From: Photobacterium gaetbulicola Gung47
GTDB lineage: Bacteria > Pseudomonadota > Gammaproteobacteria > Enterobacterales > Vibrionaceae
Direction of reading: 5' to 3'
Assembly: GCA_000940995.1 (NCBI GenBank)
Contig: CP005974.1
Coordinates: 3,100,001 to 3,164,000, forward strand
Length of the DNA stretch: 64,000 nt
The position numbers and the translations under genes are program-made. Below, one piece after another: positions 1 to 7,956 of this stretch. Numbering within the stretch: the first letter of the stretch is position 1; every line of letters begins with the position of its first letter. The notes under the pieces were generated by a model. That model did no database searches and was not told where the DNA came from. It saw only the letters and a program-made list of their open reading frames with translations.

Positions 1-68
1 AAATCGCTGTGCATTGGGAATTTCACTAGCAGGTTCATCTCGTGAACCAAATCGGCATTGTACGGCAT
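1..68 (-). CDS. Start of a small conserved protein, cut by window edge
   Basis: Only the first 22 codons are present, reading leftwards off the window from an ATG at 68. The visible N-terminus begins MPYNADLVHEMNLLVKFPM. A purine-rich AGAGAG lies just before the start codon, which supports a real gene. The opening resembles, from memory, the small TIGR02647 family of Vibrio and Pseudomonas proteins of about 77 residues, but 22 residues are too few to be sure. No function can be assigned. Confidence 0.5.
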   Translation of the reverse strand, partial: MPYNADLVHEMNLLVKFPMHSD

Positions 69-186
69 GCTTTTCTCTCTTACTGATTTAACCTAACAGT
101 AATACTAGCGGCTTGGCGCCAGAAAAGTAGGTGGCAAGATCAATTCACAGCCATCACGAGAGCGAGCAAGATCATATTTTTGTTAT

Positions 187-213
187 AAAAAAACCGCCTC
201 GATAGGCGGTTTT
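187..213 (-). terminator. Intrinsic terminator of the Tim44-like gene
   Basis: AACCGCC and GGCGGTT pair around a short TCGATA loop, and on the minus strand the stem is followed by a run of seven T. It lies about 20 bases beyond the stop of the Tim44-like gene. Confidence 0.85.
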
Positions 214-233
214 CAAACTATCGCACAATGCTG

Positions 234-1112
234 TTAGGCTTGAATGCCAACAATCAGCCAAGGTGCGTTCGGTGTACGCAAGTCACGCTCAAGGTGCCAG
301 ATATCCGCGATATCCTCTTCCACACCTTCGTGGCGGTCTTTGTAACGGCCAGAGAACTTAATGCTCAGCTGGGCAATATTGGCATCGTAGTCGGCACGTA
401 CCAGCTCGGCATCGACATACATCACTTCGGTATGCTGCTCACCGTCAAGTTTAGCGCGCTCAGCCATCAAGTCATCGAGCAACGCCGGGCTAACATACTC
501 TTTGATTTTAGCCAGATCGTTATAGTTCCATGCCCCTTGGATGGTTCGGTAGTGCTCGCGGGCACCATTGAGGAACGCATTCATATTAAAGCCCGGAGGC
601 AGATTGAATGGCACATCGCTGTCGGTCGATACGTACTCGTCCTGCCCCATGCCGCCCTGATTCGCCTGCTGGCGGAACTGGTGATGCTGCTGAGGCTGGC
701 GTGGTGAGTTGCCGGCATACGCCTCGCGGTGGCCCATCGGGGTCGATTTAGCACCACGCATTGTTTTGAACAACTTGAAGATAACAAAGGCTATCAAGCC
801 CAAGATCAAAATATCCATGAACTGGATACCTTCAAACGCACCGCCAAAGAAGGCTGCCAGCAGTCCACCGGCCAAAAGCCCGCCCATTAGACCGCCCATG
901 AGTCCTTTCTTGCCAGATGTTGCTGCCTGATTAGCGCCTGGCTGTTGTTGCTGTCTCAGGGTGTCCGTTTGTTGTGGTTGCTGTTTTTTCACTGGCGCTG
1001 TTTTAAAACTCTTGCCAAATGATTTACCGCCACCAAATCTCTTCGCCTCAGCCTCTGGCGCCACGAAAGCGACCGTTAGGATCAGGGCAAATACTGTGAA
1101 GATGCGTTTCAT
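234..1112 (-). CDS. Tim44-domain membrane-associated protein
   Basis: A 292-residue protein with a cleavable-looking signal sequence (MKRIFTVFALILTVAF, then APEAEA), a Gln/Lys-rich linker, a Gly/Leu-rich hydrophobic stretch around residues 75-115 (GLMGGLMGGLLAGGLL and a second helix), and a C-terminal Tim44-like domain over roughly the last 140 residues. Bacterial Tim44-like proteins are membrane-anchored and of poorly known role. The open frame extends eight codons further upstream, but the start at 1112 puts the signal peptide at the N-terminus and is preferred. It is a single gene with its own terminator. The family call is good; the function is unknown. Confidence 0.8.
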   Translation of the reverse strand: MKRIFTVFALILTVAFVAPEAEAKRFGGGKSFGKSFKTAPVKKQQPQQTDTLRQQQQPGANQAATSGKKGLMGGLMGGLLAGGLLAAFFGGAFEGIQFMDILILGLIAFVIFKLFKTMRGAKSTPMGHREAYAGNSPRQPQQHHQFRQQANQGGMGQDEYVSTDSDVPFNLPPGFNMNAFLNGAREHYRTIQGAWNYNDLAKIKEYVSPALLDDLMAERAKLDGEQHTEVMYVDAELVRADYDANIAQLSIKFSGRYKDRHEGVEEDIADIWHLERDLRTPNAPWLIVGIQA

Positions 1113-1306
1113 CCGAATGAAATACCTTTGCCTCATATTGAAGGTTGCATCCTAAACCGCAGCAACTGAATGTCAACCAAACCACACAAGCAAATTGTTA
1201 CTAATATTAACTATCAATGAATAGTTTCATATCGTGCTCGATTGAACTAGTCTATAACTCCAATAACTTCAAAGTATTAATAATGATTTTGTAGGCAGAA
1301 TGACTT

Positions 1307-1705
1307 ATGCAAGATACTCACAGCAAACTTATCGGCTATCTGTTGTGGATTTTTGGCTTTACCGGCGCTCACCGCTTTTACTACGGTAAACCTGTCTCCG
1401 GCACCATCTGGTTCTTCACCCTCGGGCTATTGGGTATCGGCTGGTTAATCGACCTGTTCCTGATCCCTTCCATGGACCGAGAAGCAGATCTTCGTTTCCA
1501 CGGTGGCGAAATCGATTATACCGTAGCCTGGCTGCTACTGACCTTCCTTGGCGTGTTTGGCCTGCACCGCATGTACATGGGAAAATGGCTCACTGGTATC
1601 TTGTATCTCTGTACCTTCGGTTTCTTCCTTATCGGGATCTTGGTCGATTTCTGGACCCTCAACGAGCAGGTCTCGATTCAGAACCAACAGCGCCGCCGGG
1701 CTTAG
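1307..1705 (+). CDS. Protein with two TM2 domains
   Basis: A 132-residue membrane protein made of two tandem TM2 modules. Each module has two hydrophobic helices, and the first helix of each ends in a G-x-H-R-x-Y motif (GAHRFYYGKP near residue 20, GLHRMYMGKW near residue 86). In each module the second helix is followed by a D-x-[FW] turn (IDLFLIP, VDFWTL). TM2 proteins are small inner-membrane proteins with no settled function in bacteria. The gene stands alone between the Tim44-like gene and a TetR regulator. Confidence 0.85.
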   Translation: MQDTHSKLIGYLLWIFGFTGAHRFYYGKPVSGTIWFFTLGLLGIGWLIDLFLIPSMDREADLRFHGGEIDYTVAWLLLTFLGVFGLHRMYMGKWLTGILYLCTFGFFLIGILVDFWTLNEQVSIQNQQRRRA

Positions 1706-1731
1706 CCTCGCTGAAAAAACAATCAACACTG

Positions 1732-1759
1732 ATGCCAGCCTTCAAAAAAGTGCTGGCAT
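1732..1759 (+). terminator. Possible terminator after the TM2 gene
   Basis: ATGCCAGC and GCTGGCAT form an eight-base-pair stem around an A-rich loop. Only a short T-containing tail follows, so it is a weak candidate. Confidence 0.4.
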
Positions 1760-1978
1760 TTGCCTTGACTAGGCTCACATCTCGCCAAGTAACTATCAGA
1801 AATGGTGATAGAGAAAGTTATTAGGCTTGACCTATTCTGGCGGTTAACACTAGAATATCGAACAATGTTCTAATTATTTTATGCCTTTCTGCAAAAAACT
1901 TATTTCGCATCATTCCCACTCGGGCTGGGCATATTACAATTAAGCAAAATAAGATTTATTCGATTAAGAGTAACTTCG

Positions 1979-2575
1979 ATGGCAAGACGAAACGACCATA
2001 CTCGCGAAGAGTTGGTAAGTATGACACTGGAGCAAGTCAAAAACTTTCTCGCAGAACACCCTCACCACGAACTGAGCCTACGCAAGGTTGCGGCCATGAT
2101 CGGCTATGTACCCAGCACTTTGGTTAATGTTTTCGGCAACTACAACCTGCTGCTGCTGCATGCCGTTGCCCAAACCCTGGACGAACTGTTTGCCCAGGCC
2201 GATGCAGAAATGAAACAAGCCGCCTCGGCGGAAGATGCCCTTAAACGCCTTGCCTACTGCTATCTGGAGTTTGCCTCGAAAAACCCGTATCGCTGGCAGC
2301 TGATCTTCCAGCACACCATGAACGGTGAAGAGCTGCCTGAGTGGCAGTCAGAGCGTATCAACAACATGACCGGTATGCTGGAAACCCTGATCCAGCAAAT
2401 TAATCCTAAGCTTAACAGCGACGAAACTCTTGAAGCGAGCCGAGTGATCTGGTCTGGCGTTCACGGGATCACTCTGCTATCTGTTGACGACAAGCTATTC
2501 ACTTCCGTTCCTGTTGATGGCAAAGCATTGATTGATAACCTGTTAAATACCTACCTTAACACTTGGAAAGGTTAA
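1979..2575 (+). CDS. TetR-family transcriptional regulator
   Basis: A 198-residue protein with an N-terminal helix-turn-helix (residues about 8-55, including LSLRKVAAMIGYVPSTLVN) and a helical ligand-binding half. The C-terminal part (YRWQLIFQH, then VIWSGVHGITLLS) looks like the WHG-type TetR C-terminal domain. An AAGAG sequence precedes the ATG. The next gene downstream on the same strand is a lysophospholipid transporter/acyltransferase, but a hairpin separates them, so a shared transcript is unlikely. Ligand and targets cannot be read from the sequence. Confidence 0.85.
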   Translation: MARRNDHTREELVSMTLEQVKNFLAEHPHHELSLRKVAAMIGYVPSTLVNVFGNYNLLLLHAVAQTLDELFAQADAEMKQAASAEDALKRLAYCYLEFASKNPYRWQLIFQHTMNGEELPEWQSERINNMTGMLETLIQQINPKLNSDETLEASRVIWSGVHGITLLSVDDKLFTSVPVDGKALIDNLLNTYLNTWKG

Positions 2576-2596
2576 TCAATTAATCATTTTTAACCC

Positions 2597-2624
2597 GTAT
2601 CTGGCCTGTGTTTTGGCCAGATAC
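2597..2624 (+). terminator. Perfect 10-bp hairpin after the TetR gene
   Basis: GTATCTGGCC and GGCCAGATAC pair without mismatch around a T-rich eight-base loop, 20 bases past the stop codon. There is no good T-run after the stem, so it may block exonucleases or be a weak terminator. Confidence 0.55.
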
Positions 2625-2721
2625 CTATACACTCATAGCAACAAGTAATAGCGTCTTTTTTATCCGCATTACCAGCGGTGACTACTTTCGATGATCTATT
2701 CGAACTCAGGCTAACGTATTC

Positions 2722-4590
2722 ATGTCAGATCAGTCTCGACTCCTAACCCAGCGGCGCTTCCTGCCCTACTTCCTTACACAGGCCTTCGGGGCATTCAACG
2801 ACAACATCTACAAGAATGTGTTGTTAATCCTCATTGCCTTTGCCGCTCCGGGCACGTTACCGGTAGACAGTGATCTGATCATCAACCTGGCCGCGGGCTT
2901 ATTCATTTTGCCTTTCTTCCTGTTCTCCGCAACTGCTGGGGTGATCACCGATAAGTACGACAAGGCCACCATCATGCGGATGGTCAAAATGGCCGAGATA
3001 ATCATCATGAGCTTGGCGGCCATGGCTTTTATCAGCGAAAACTACCTGATGCTGCTGATCCTGCTGTTCCTGATGGGAACCCAATCGGCTTTTTTCGGCC
3101 CGGCCAAATATGCCCTGCTCCCCCAGCATCTCAAAAAAGAAGAACTGGTTTCCGGTAATGCGCTGGTCGAAACCGGCACTTTCCTGGCAATTCTGATCGG
3201 AACCCTACTGGCCGGTGTGATTGCCAACCAAGAGCAAGCCACCTATATCGCAGCCATCAGTGTGGTCAGCTTCGCGATCATTGGCTATTTGTGTTCGCAG
3301 GGGATCCCGTCGGCCAAGCCAAGCAACCCGGAACTGAAATTCAAATGGCAACCGGTAAAGCAAACCCGAAAAACACTGGCCATCGCCCGTAAAGACAGAA
3401 CCGTTTTCCAATGTATCCTGGGGATCAGCTGGTTCTGGTTCCTCGGCGCCTGCTACCTGACCCAATTCCCGAACTTCGCCAAATTGCACTTGGGTGGCAA
3501 TGCCGCCTCGGTCTCTTTCCTGCTGACCCTCTTTTCAATTGGCATCGCTATCGGTTCGCTACTGTGTGACCGGCTATCGGGCCACCGCATCGAACCGGGC
3601 ATCGTCCCGCTGGGCAGCATGGGGATCACCCTCTTCGGGGCGGGCCTGATGTTCAGTACGCCGACGGCCATCACCGAAACCCAGTCGATTGTCGAATTCG
3701 TGGCTAACCCACAACTGCTAAGCGTGTTTGTCTGCCTGACCATGCTCGGCGTGTCAGGCGGGGTGTTCATCGTCCCTCTCTATGCGATGATGCAGCACCG
3801 CGCCAAGGAAAAAGAACGCGCCCAGGTCATTGCGGCCAACAATATCTGGAATGCCATTTTCATGGTGATCAGTGCGGTTACCGGCATTATGGTACTGGCA
3901 GTACTGGAATTCTCCATACCGCAGTTCTTCCTGATCCTATCAGTACTGAACTTGGTCGTTGTGATATACATTTACACCCAAGCCCCGGATTTCTTCTGGC
4001 GCTTCATGGTCTGGCTGGTCAGCCACACCATGTACCGGGTCACTCATAAAAACCTCGCCAATATTCCAGAAAAAGGCGGCGTTTTGATTGTCTGCAACCA
4101 TGTCAGCTACATGGATGCCCTGCTACTGGCCGGTGCATGCCCGCGTCCAATCCGCTTTTTGATGGACCGGGATATATACAACCTTCCGATGATCCGTTCC
4201 TTCTGCCGGGCCTGCAAGGTCATTCCAATCGATGCCACTGACAGAAAGTCGGTGATGAAAGCCTTTGTCGGGGTCAACAAGCGCCTTGGTCGGGGCGAGG
4301 TTGTCTGCGTCTTTCCAGAAGGCCAATTGACGTATGATGGCGAGCTAGGACCTTTTATGCGGGGGATCGACTTAATTATTAAGCGCTCACCTGTCCCGGT
4401 CGTGCCTGTCGCTATCCAAGGATTATGGGGCAGCTTCTTCAGCCGCGAAGGCGGGCGAGCGCTGCTGAAAATACCCAAGCGCTTCTGGTCTAAAGTGACC
4501 ATAGTCGCCGGGGAGCCGGTTTCGCCCGAGGAGACCAACAGTACCTTGCTAAGGGAGGAAGTGCTGTCGCTGCGAGGGGAAAATCGCTAG
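2722..4590 (+). CDS. LplT-PlsC fusion: lysophospholipid transporter/acyltransferase
   Basis: A 622-residue inner-membrane protein. Residues 1 to about 415 are a 12-helix major-facilitator domain of the LplT type (FGAFNDNIYKN near the start). Residues 430-620 are a PlsC-type glycerolipid acyltransferase with the catalytic NHVSYMD (NHx4D) near residue 458 and FPEGQ near 530. In E. coli, LplT flips lysophospholipids inward and Aas re-acylates them. Aas carries PlsC plus an acyl-ACP synthetase (AMP-binding) domain. Here the reading frame stops right after PlsC and a strong terminator follows, so the AMP-binding domain is absent. It may use acyl-ACP or acyl-CoA made elsewhere. Confidence 0.88.
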   Translation: MSDQSRLLTQRRFLPYFLTQAFGAFNDNIYKNVLLILIAFAAPGTLPVDSDLIINLAAGLFILPFFLFSATAGVITDKYDKATIMRMVKMAEIIIMSLAAMAFISENYLMLLILLFLMGTQSAFFGPAKYALLPQHLKKEELVSGNALVETGTFLAILIGTLLAGVIANQEQATYIAAISVVSFAIIGYLCSQGIPSAKPSNPELKFKWQPVKQTRKTLAIARKDRTVFQCILGISWFWFLGACYLTQFPNFAKLHLGGNAASVSFLLTLFSIGIAIGSLLCDRLSGHRIEPGIVPLGSMGITLFGAGLMFSTPTAITETQSIVEFVANPQLLSVFVCLTMLGVSGGVFIVPLYAMMQHRAKEKERAQVIAANNIWNAIFMVISAVTGIMVLAVLEFSIPQFFLILSVLNLVVVIYIYTQAPDFFWRFMVWLVSHTMYRVTHKNLANIPEKGGVLIVCNHVSYMDALLLAGACPRPIRFLMDRDIYNLPMIRSFCRACKVIPIDATDRKSVMKAFVGVNKRLGRGEVVCVFPEGQLTYDGELGPFMRGIDLIIKRSPVPVVPVAIQGLWGSFFSREGGRALLKIPKRFWSKVTIVAGEPVSPEETNSTLLREEVLSLRGENR

Positions 4591-4621
4591 AGTGAGTGGC
4601 TAGTGAATCATCACGAAATGA

Positions 4622-4660
4622 AAGGCCCGGGTTGTGCTACCCGGGCCTTGTTGTTTTTTC
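4622..4660 (+). terminator. Strong terminator after the LplT-PlsC gene
   Basis: AAGGCCCGGG (4622-4631) and CCCGGGCCTT (4640-4649) form a ten-base-pair GC-rich stem followed by TTGTTTTTT on the plus strand. It separates this gene from the convergent menE. Confidence 0.92.
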
Positions 4661-4682
4661 GGCGGCATGAACCAGCACTGAA

Positions 4683-6131
4683 TTACTGCTCAGCCAGCCA
4701 CTGGGCCAGTTGCCGGCGGGATATTTTGATCCCTCCAGCGCTGAGGTGCGAAGGCAAAGAAAAATACTTCACCGGGCGACGGAAGCCCATCACCTGCTGT
4801 TTCATGTAATCGCCCAACTCTCCCTCGAGCCGCGCATCGAGCTCGGAGGTTGTTGCCACAACCGCAACCGGGCGCTGGCCGTACTCGGTATCCTCGACCG
4901 GCAGTACAAAAACCTGATGTACCTCTGGGTGTGCCAACAGCACCTTTTCAATCTCTTCCGGCTGGATATTCTCGCCACCGGCAATAAACATATTGTCCTT
5001 GCGGCCACGGATAAACAACTCTTCATCATGCCAATCCGCCAGATCTTTGGTGGCAAACCATTCTTCATCGCAAAGCGGAAAAACAGTCCGGTTACGGTAA
5101 TACCCCATCGCCAAAGTTCTGCCTTTGACCAGTACTTCGCCGTCTTTTAGCATCAACTTCCGGCCTGGCAGTATCGCCCCGACACCGGCACTGCTATCGG
5201 CCAGCTTGGCTGTCACCGTCGAGGCCATTTCAGTCATGCCATAGCCGCACCAGCATTCGATCCCTGCCTGTCTGGCCTGCTCGGTAAGACTAACTGGGAT
5301 CACCGCGCCGCCAAGCAATACCCGCTTTAAGGTCAATGGCGACGTTTGGCTGCTGGCCAACAGGCGCTGGAGCTGAGTCGGGACCAGGGAAGCATGGGTG
5401 ACCGTCTGCAGATCCTGCTCCAACCCTTGCGAGGACTCAATGACCAATTGCGCACCGCGATATAACCAACGCCAAACAATCGCCATCCCGGAAATGTGAA
5501 ATAGCGGCAACGAGAGTAACCAATTATCTTCTGGCTCAAAGATCATCCACTGCAGCAGGCCCGCCGCACTCGCCAGGTGACTCTGCGCATTGTGTACCAC
5601 GGCTTTGGGCTGACCGGTCGAACCCGAGGTCATGGTCAGGGTTGCAGCACGGGAAGGCTGCCAGGTCACAGGCACCAGGCGCGGCGCTTGTGGCGGCAGT
5701 AACTGCAACCGGGTTGGCAACGCTTGCCCGGAGCCGACATCCATCCCGGATTTAGCCGGATACCAAATGAAGTCACACTCCAGCTGCGCAAGCTGGGCGG
5801 AAAGCTCCTTCTGGCTCAAGCGCGGATTCAGCCCGACATAGCGGCCCCCGGCGCGCAACGTCGCCAACAGCAGCCAGATCAACGATACCGAGTTGGGTGC
5901 AACAGCAGCCACCAGCTGATCACGCTTGAGGCCCTGCTCAACCAACCCCTGGGCATACTCTTCGACCCGGTCGGCCAGTTCGGCCCAGCTAAATTGCTGT
6001 CCGCCAAATGACAGAGCGACCGCTGACGGCCGCTCTTTTGCCCAATGTTGCCAGGGCCAGGTGGAAAATGTCACCTCAGTGACACCTTCCGCCGGCATAT
6101 CCGACCGGGGGCCAGCCGTTACTTGGACCAT
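4683..6131 (-). CDS. menE: o-Succinylbenzoate-CoA ligase
   Basis: A 482-residue ANL-superfamily enzyme that activates o-succinylbenzoate with ATP and CoA in menaquinone synthesis. Visible motifs are the phosphate-binding loop TSGSTGQPKAV, the GYGMTEMAS motif, the hinge (RGRKDNM) and the C-terminal catalytic-lysine region (GGIKISRRQ). The start ATG at 6131 lies inside the last codons of menC and overlaps it by 13 bases, which suggests translational coupling; a later ATG (MPAEG) is possible. It is the last gene of the men operon. Confidence 0.93.
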   Translation of the reverse strand: MVQVTAGPRSDMPAEGVTEVTFSTWPWQHWAKERPSAVALSFGGQQFSWAELADRVEEYAQGLVEQGLKRDQLVAAVAPNSVSLIWLLLATLRAGGRYVGLNPRLSQKELSAQLAQLECDFIWYPAKSGMDVGSGQALPTRLQLLPPQAPRLVPVTWQPSRAATLTMTSGSTGQPKAVVHNAQSHLASAAGLLQWMIFEPEDNWLLSLPLFHISGMAIVWRWLYRGAQLVIESSQGLEQDLQTVTHASLVPTQLQRLLASSQTSPLTLKRVLLGGAVIPVSLTEQARQAGIECWCGYGMTEMASTVTAKLADSSAGVGAILPGRKLMLKDGEVLVKGRTLAMGYYRNRTVFPLCDEEWFATKDLADWHDEELFIRGRKDNMFIAGGENIQPEEIEKVLLAHPEVHQVFVLPVEDTEYGQRPVAVVATTSELDARLEGELGDYMKQQVMGFRRPVKYFSLPSHLSAGGIKISRRQLAQWLAEQ

Positions 6132-7096
6132 GCCACATCCAGCTCAGCCAAGGTTTTCAGCGGCAGCTCACATTGAGGCCACGGCGTTTCCAGCTGGCTA
6201 AGGAATAGTTGCATGGTGTCGAGGCCCGGGATCACCCCCGGCGTCTGCCACTCGGCAAAGCGAGCCAGCTGGTTCAAACCAAGGCTGGTTTCCATGCTGG
6301 AGCTGATCACTGCCGTTAGGCCCTGCTCATGCGCCTGCTTTACCAACTCCATACAGCGCTGGACACTCCCCACCAGGGTCGGCTTGATGACAATCGCTAC
6401 CACGCCCGGCTCGGCTTTGACCTCAAAGCCCTCGTCGCGCACGGTTTCATCCCAAGCAATGTTGATCCCCGTCTCCTGGGCAAAGGCCAGGCTATCGGCT
6501 GGGGTTTGGCAAGGCTCTTCTAAGAATGCGATGCCTCCGCGGTTTTCCGGCTTCACATACTTGGCAAACTGCTGGGCTTTCAGTGGCGTCCACTGGCGGT
6601 TGGCATCGAGGCGCAGGCGGATCCCCGCAATGGAATCGATGAACATATTGGCCACCATACCATCACGGACCGCTTCGTACATGCCCACTTTGATTTTGGC
6701 GACCTTCTCACCCGGCATGTTATTCAAGGCAATAACCAGATCATCAGGATCACCGGCACACAACGGGGCAACCGTGTAGTTGCCGGCCTGCGGCAAGCCG
6801 CCCTGCAGTTCCAGCTCTGCCATACTCAGGCCAAAAGCTACAGATGGTAATGCATTGTCTAGCGCCAGCGCCTCGCCAGCGACCCACTGCGTCAGCAATG
6901 CTTTGGCTTGTTCACCGGCTTGTTCTGCGGTCTCTTGGCTGAACTCGGGCAGTGGCGCAATTTCCCCATACCCTGTGCGATCGCCATCCTGAAGCTCGAC
7001 AATCCAACCCTCGCGGTTGACAAGACGCTGGGTACGGAGGATCACACCGGAGTCCATAGGAAGCTGATATTGGTAAAGTTTCGCGCTACGCATCAT
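6119..7096 (-). CDS. menC: o-Succinylbenzoate synthase
   Basis: A 325-residue enolase-superfamily enzyme that dehydrates SHCHC to o-succinylbenzoate. The barrel shows the catalytic KIKVGMY (KxK), metal ligands in LRLDANRQW, FLEEPC and AWDETVRD, and the second-base VIKPTLVG. The start is 35 bases after the menH stop. In V. cholerae and E. coli menB lies between menH and menC; here the gap holds nothing. Confidence 0.94.
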   Translation of the reverse strand: MMRSAKLYQYQLPMDSGVILRTQRLVNREGWIVELQDGDRTGYGEIAPLPEFSQETAEQAGEQAKALLTQWVAGEALALDNALPSVAFGLSMAELELQGGLPQAGNYTVAPLCAGDPDDLVIALNNMPGEKVAKIKVGMYEAVRDGMVANMFIDSIAGIRLRLDANRQWTPLKAQQFAKYVKPENRGGIAFLEEPCQTPADSLAFAQETGINIAWDETVRDEGFEVKAEPGVVAIVIKPTLVGSVQRCMELVKQAHEQGLTAVISSSMETSLGLNQLARFAEWQTPGVIPGLDTMQLFLSQLETPWPQCELPLKTLAELDVAWSK

Positions 7097-7131
7097 ATAA
7101 TTCCATTTGCCTTATTCTGGTAAGAATGTGC

Positions 7132-7956
7132 TTAAAATATTGTTCTTAAAATAAAATCGTCTACGGCCCTGGCAAAAGAGTATGGCTGCTCAACATGAAC
7201 ATTATGGCCGGCTTCTTCGATCACCTGATAAGACAGATCAGAGCCCGCAGCCAGAAGCGTAAACTTTTCGTCTTTCTCTCCGCAAAGATAATGCACAGGT
7301 ATAGCAAGCCTGTTTAACTGAGATTGCAGAAGAGGTTGTTTGGCTAGCGATGTAGCCAGTAGCATATGTGCTACGGCAGAACCAAGGTTATCACTGCGCT
7401 TGGCAATCAAACCTTGTCTCTGGTCATGATTCAGTGATGAAAACACCGGCTGCTGGTACCAGTCTGCCAGCACGTCGGCAATCGGCTGGGAGGCAAACCG
7501 CTGCGCCCAGCGCCGATCATTATCCAGCCGCGCCGGTCGGTCGCTTTGCGGCAGGCCAAAATGGCCCCCTTCCAGAACCAAGCCTGCCAACTGCGGCTTC
7601 GAGTCGGCATTCCGATGACAAGCATGGTACATCGCCACCCTCGCCCCTAACGAATAGCCCACCAAAATATAACGGCTCACCCCGCGAGCTTCCAAGGTCT
7701 GCGTCAGCCATTGGCTGGTCAGCTCGAAGCCGCGCTGGTCGAACTCTGCAGCCGGGATTGAACGGCTGTGGCCATGGCCGGGCAAGTCGACCGTGAGGCA
7801 GGGATAGCGCCCGCTGAGCTGGGTCACTATCTGGAGCCAGTCCCGGCCCGAGCCGAGCAAACCGTGCAGAAACACCAGTGTCGGCGTCAGAGGCTCGGCG
7901 GGGTTAGATACTCCCCCAACAACAGGCGCACCATAGGTTTCAGAGTAAAGTCGCAT
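7132..7956 (-). CDS. menH: SHCHC synthase, alpha/beta hydrolase
   Basis: A 274-residue alpha/beta hydrolase that eliminates pyruvate from SEPHCHC. It shows the nucleophile elbow GYSLGAR, an oxyanion region (FLHGLLGSG), DLPGHGHS and the C-terminal catalytic His in EAGHNVHVEQP. The open frame runs 47 codons further upstream inside menD, but the ATG at 7956 (MRLYSETYG) overlaps the menD stop by 17 bases and gives the normal N-terminus. It follows menD in the operon. Confidence 0.92.
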   Translation of the reverse strand: MRLYSETYGAPVVGGVSNPAEPLTPTLVFLHGLLGSGRDWLQIVTQLSGRYPCLTVDLPGHGHSRSIPAAEFDQRGFELTSQWLTQTLEARGVSRYILVGYSLGARVAMYHACHRNADSKPQLAGLVLEGGHFGLPQSDRPARLDNDRRWAQRFASQPIADVLADWYQQPVFSSLNHDQRQGLIAKRSDNLGSAVAHMLLATSLAKQPLLQSQLNRLAIPVHYLCGEKDEKFTLLAAGSDLSYQVIEEAGHNVHVEQPYSFARAVDDFILRTIF

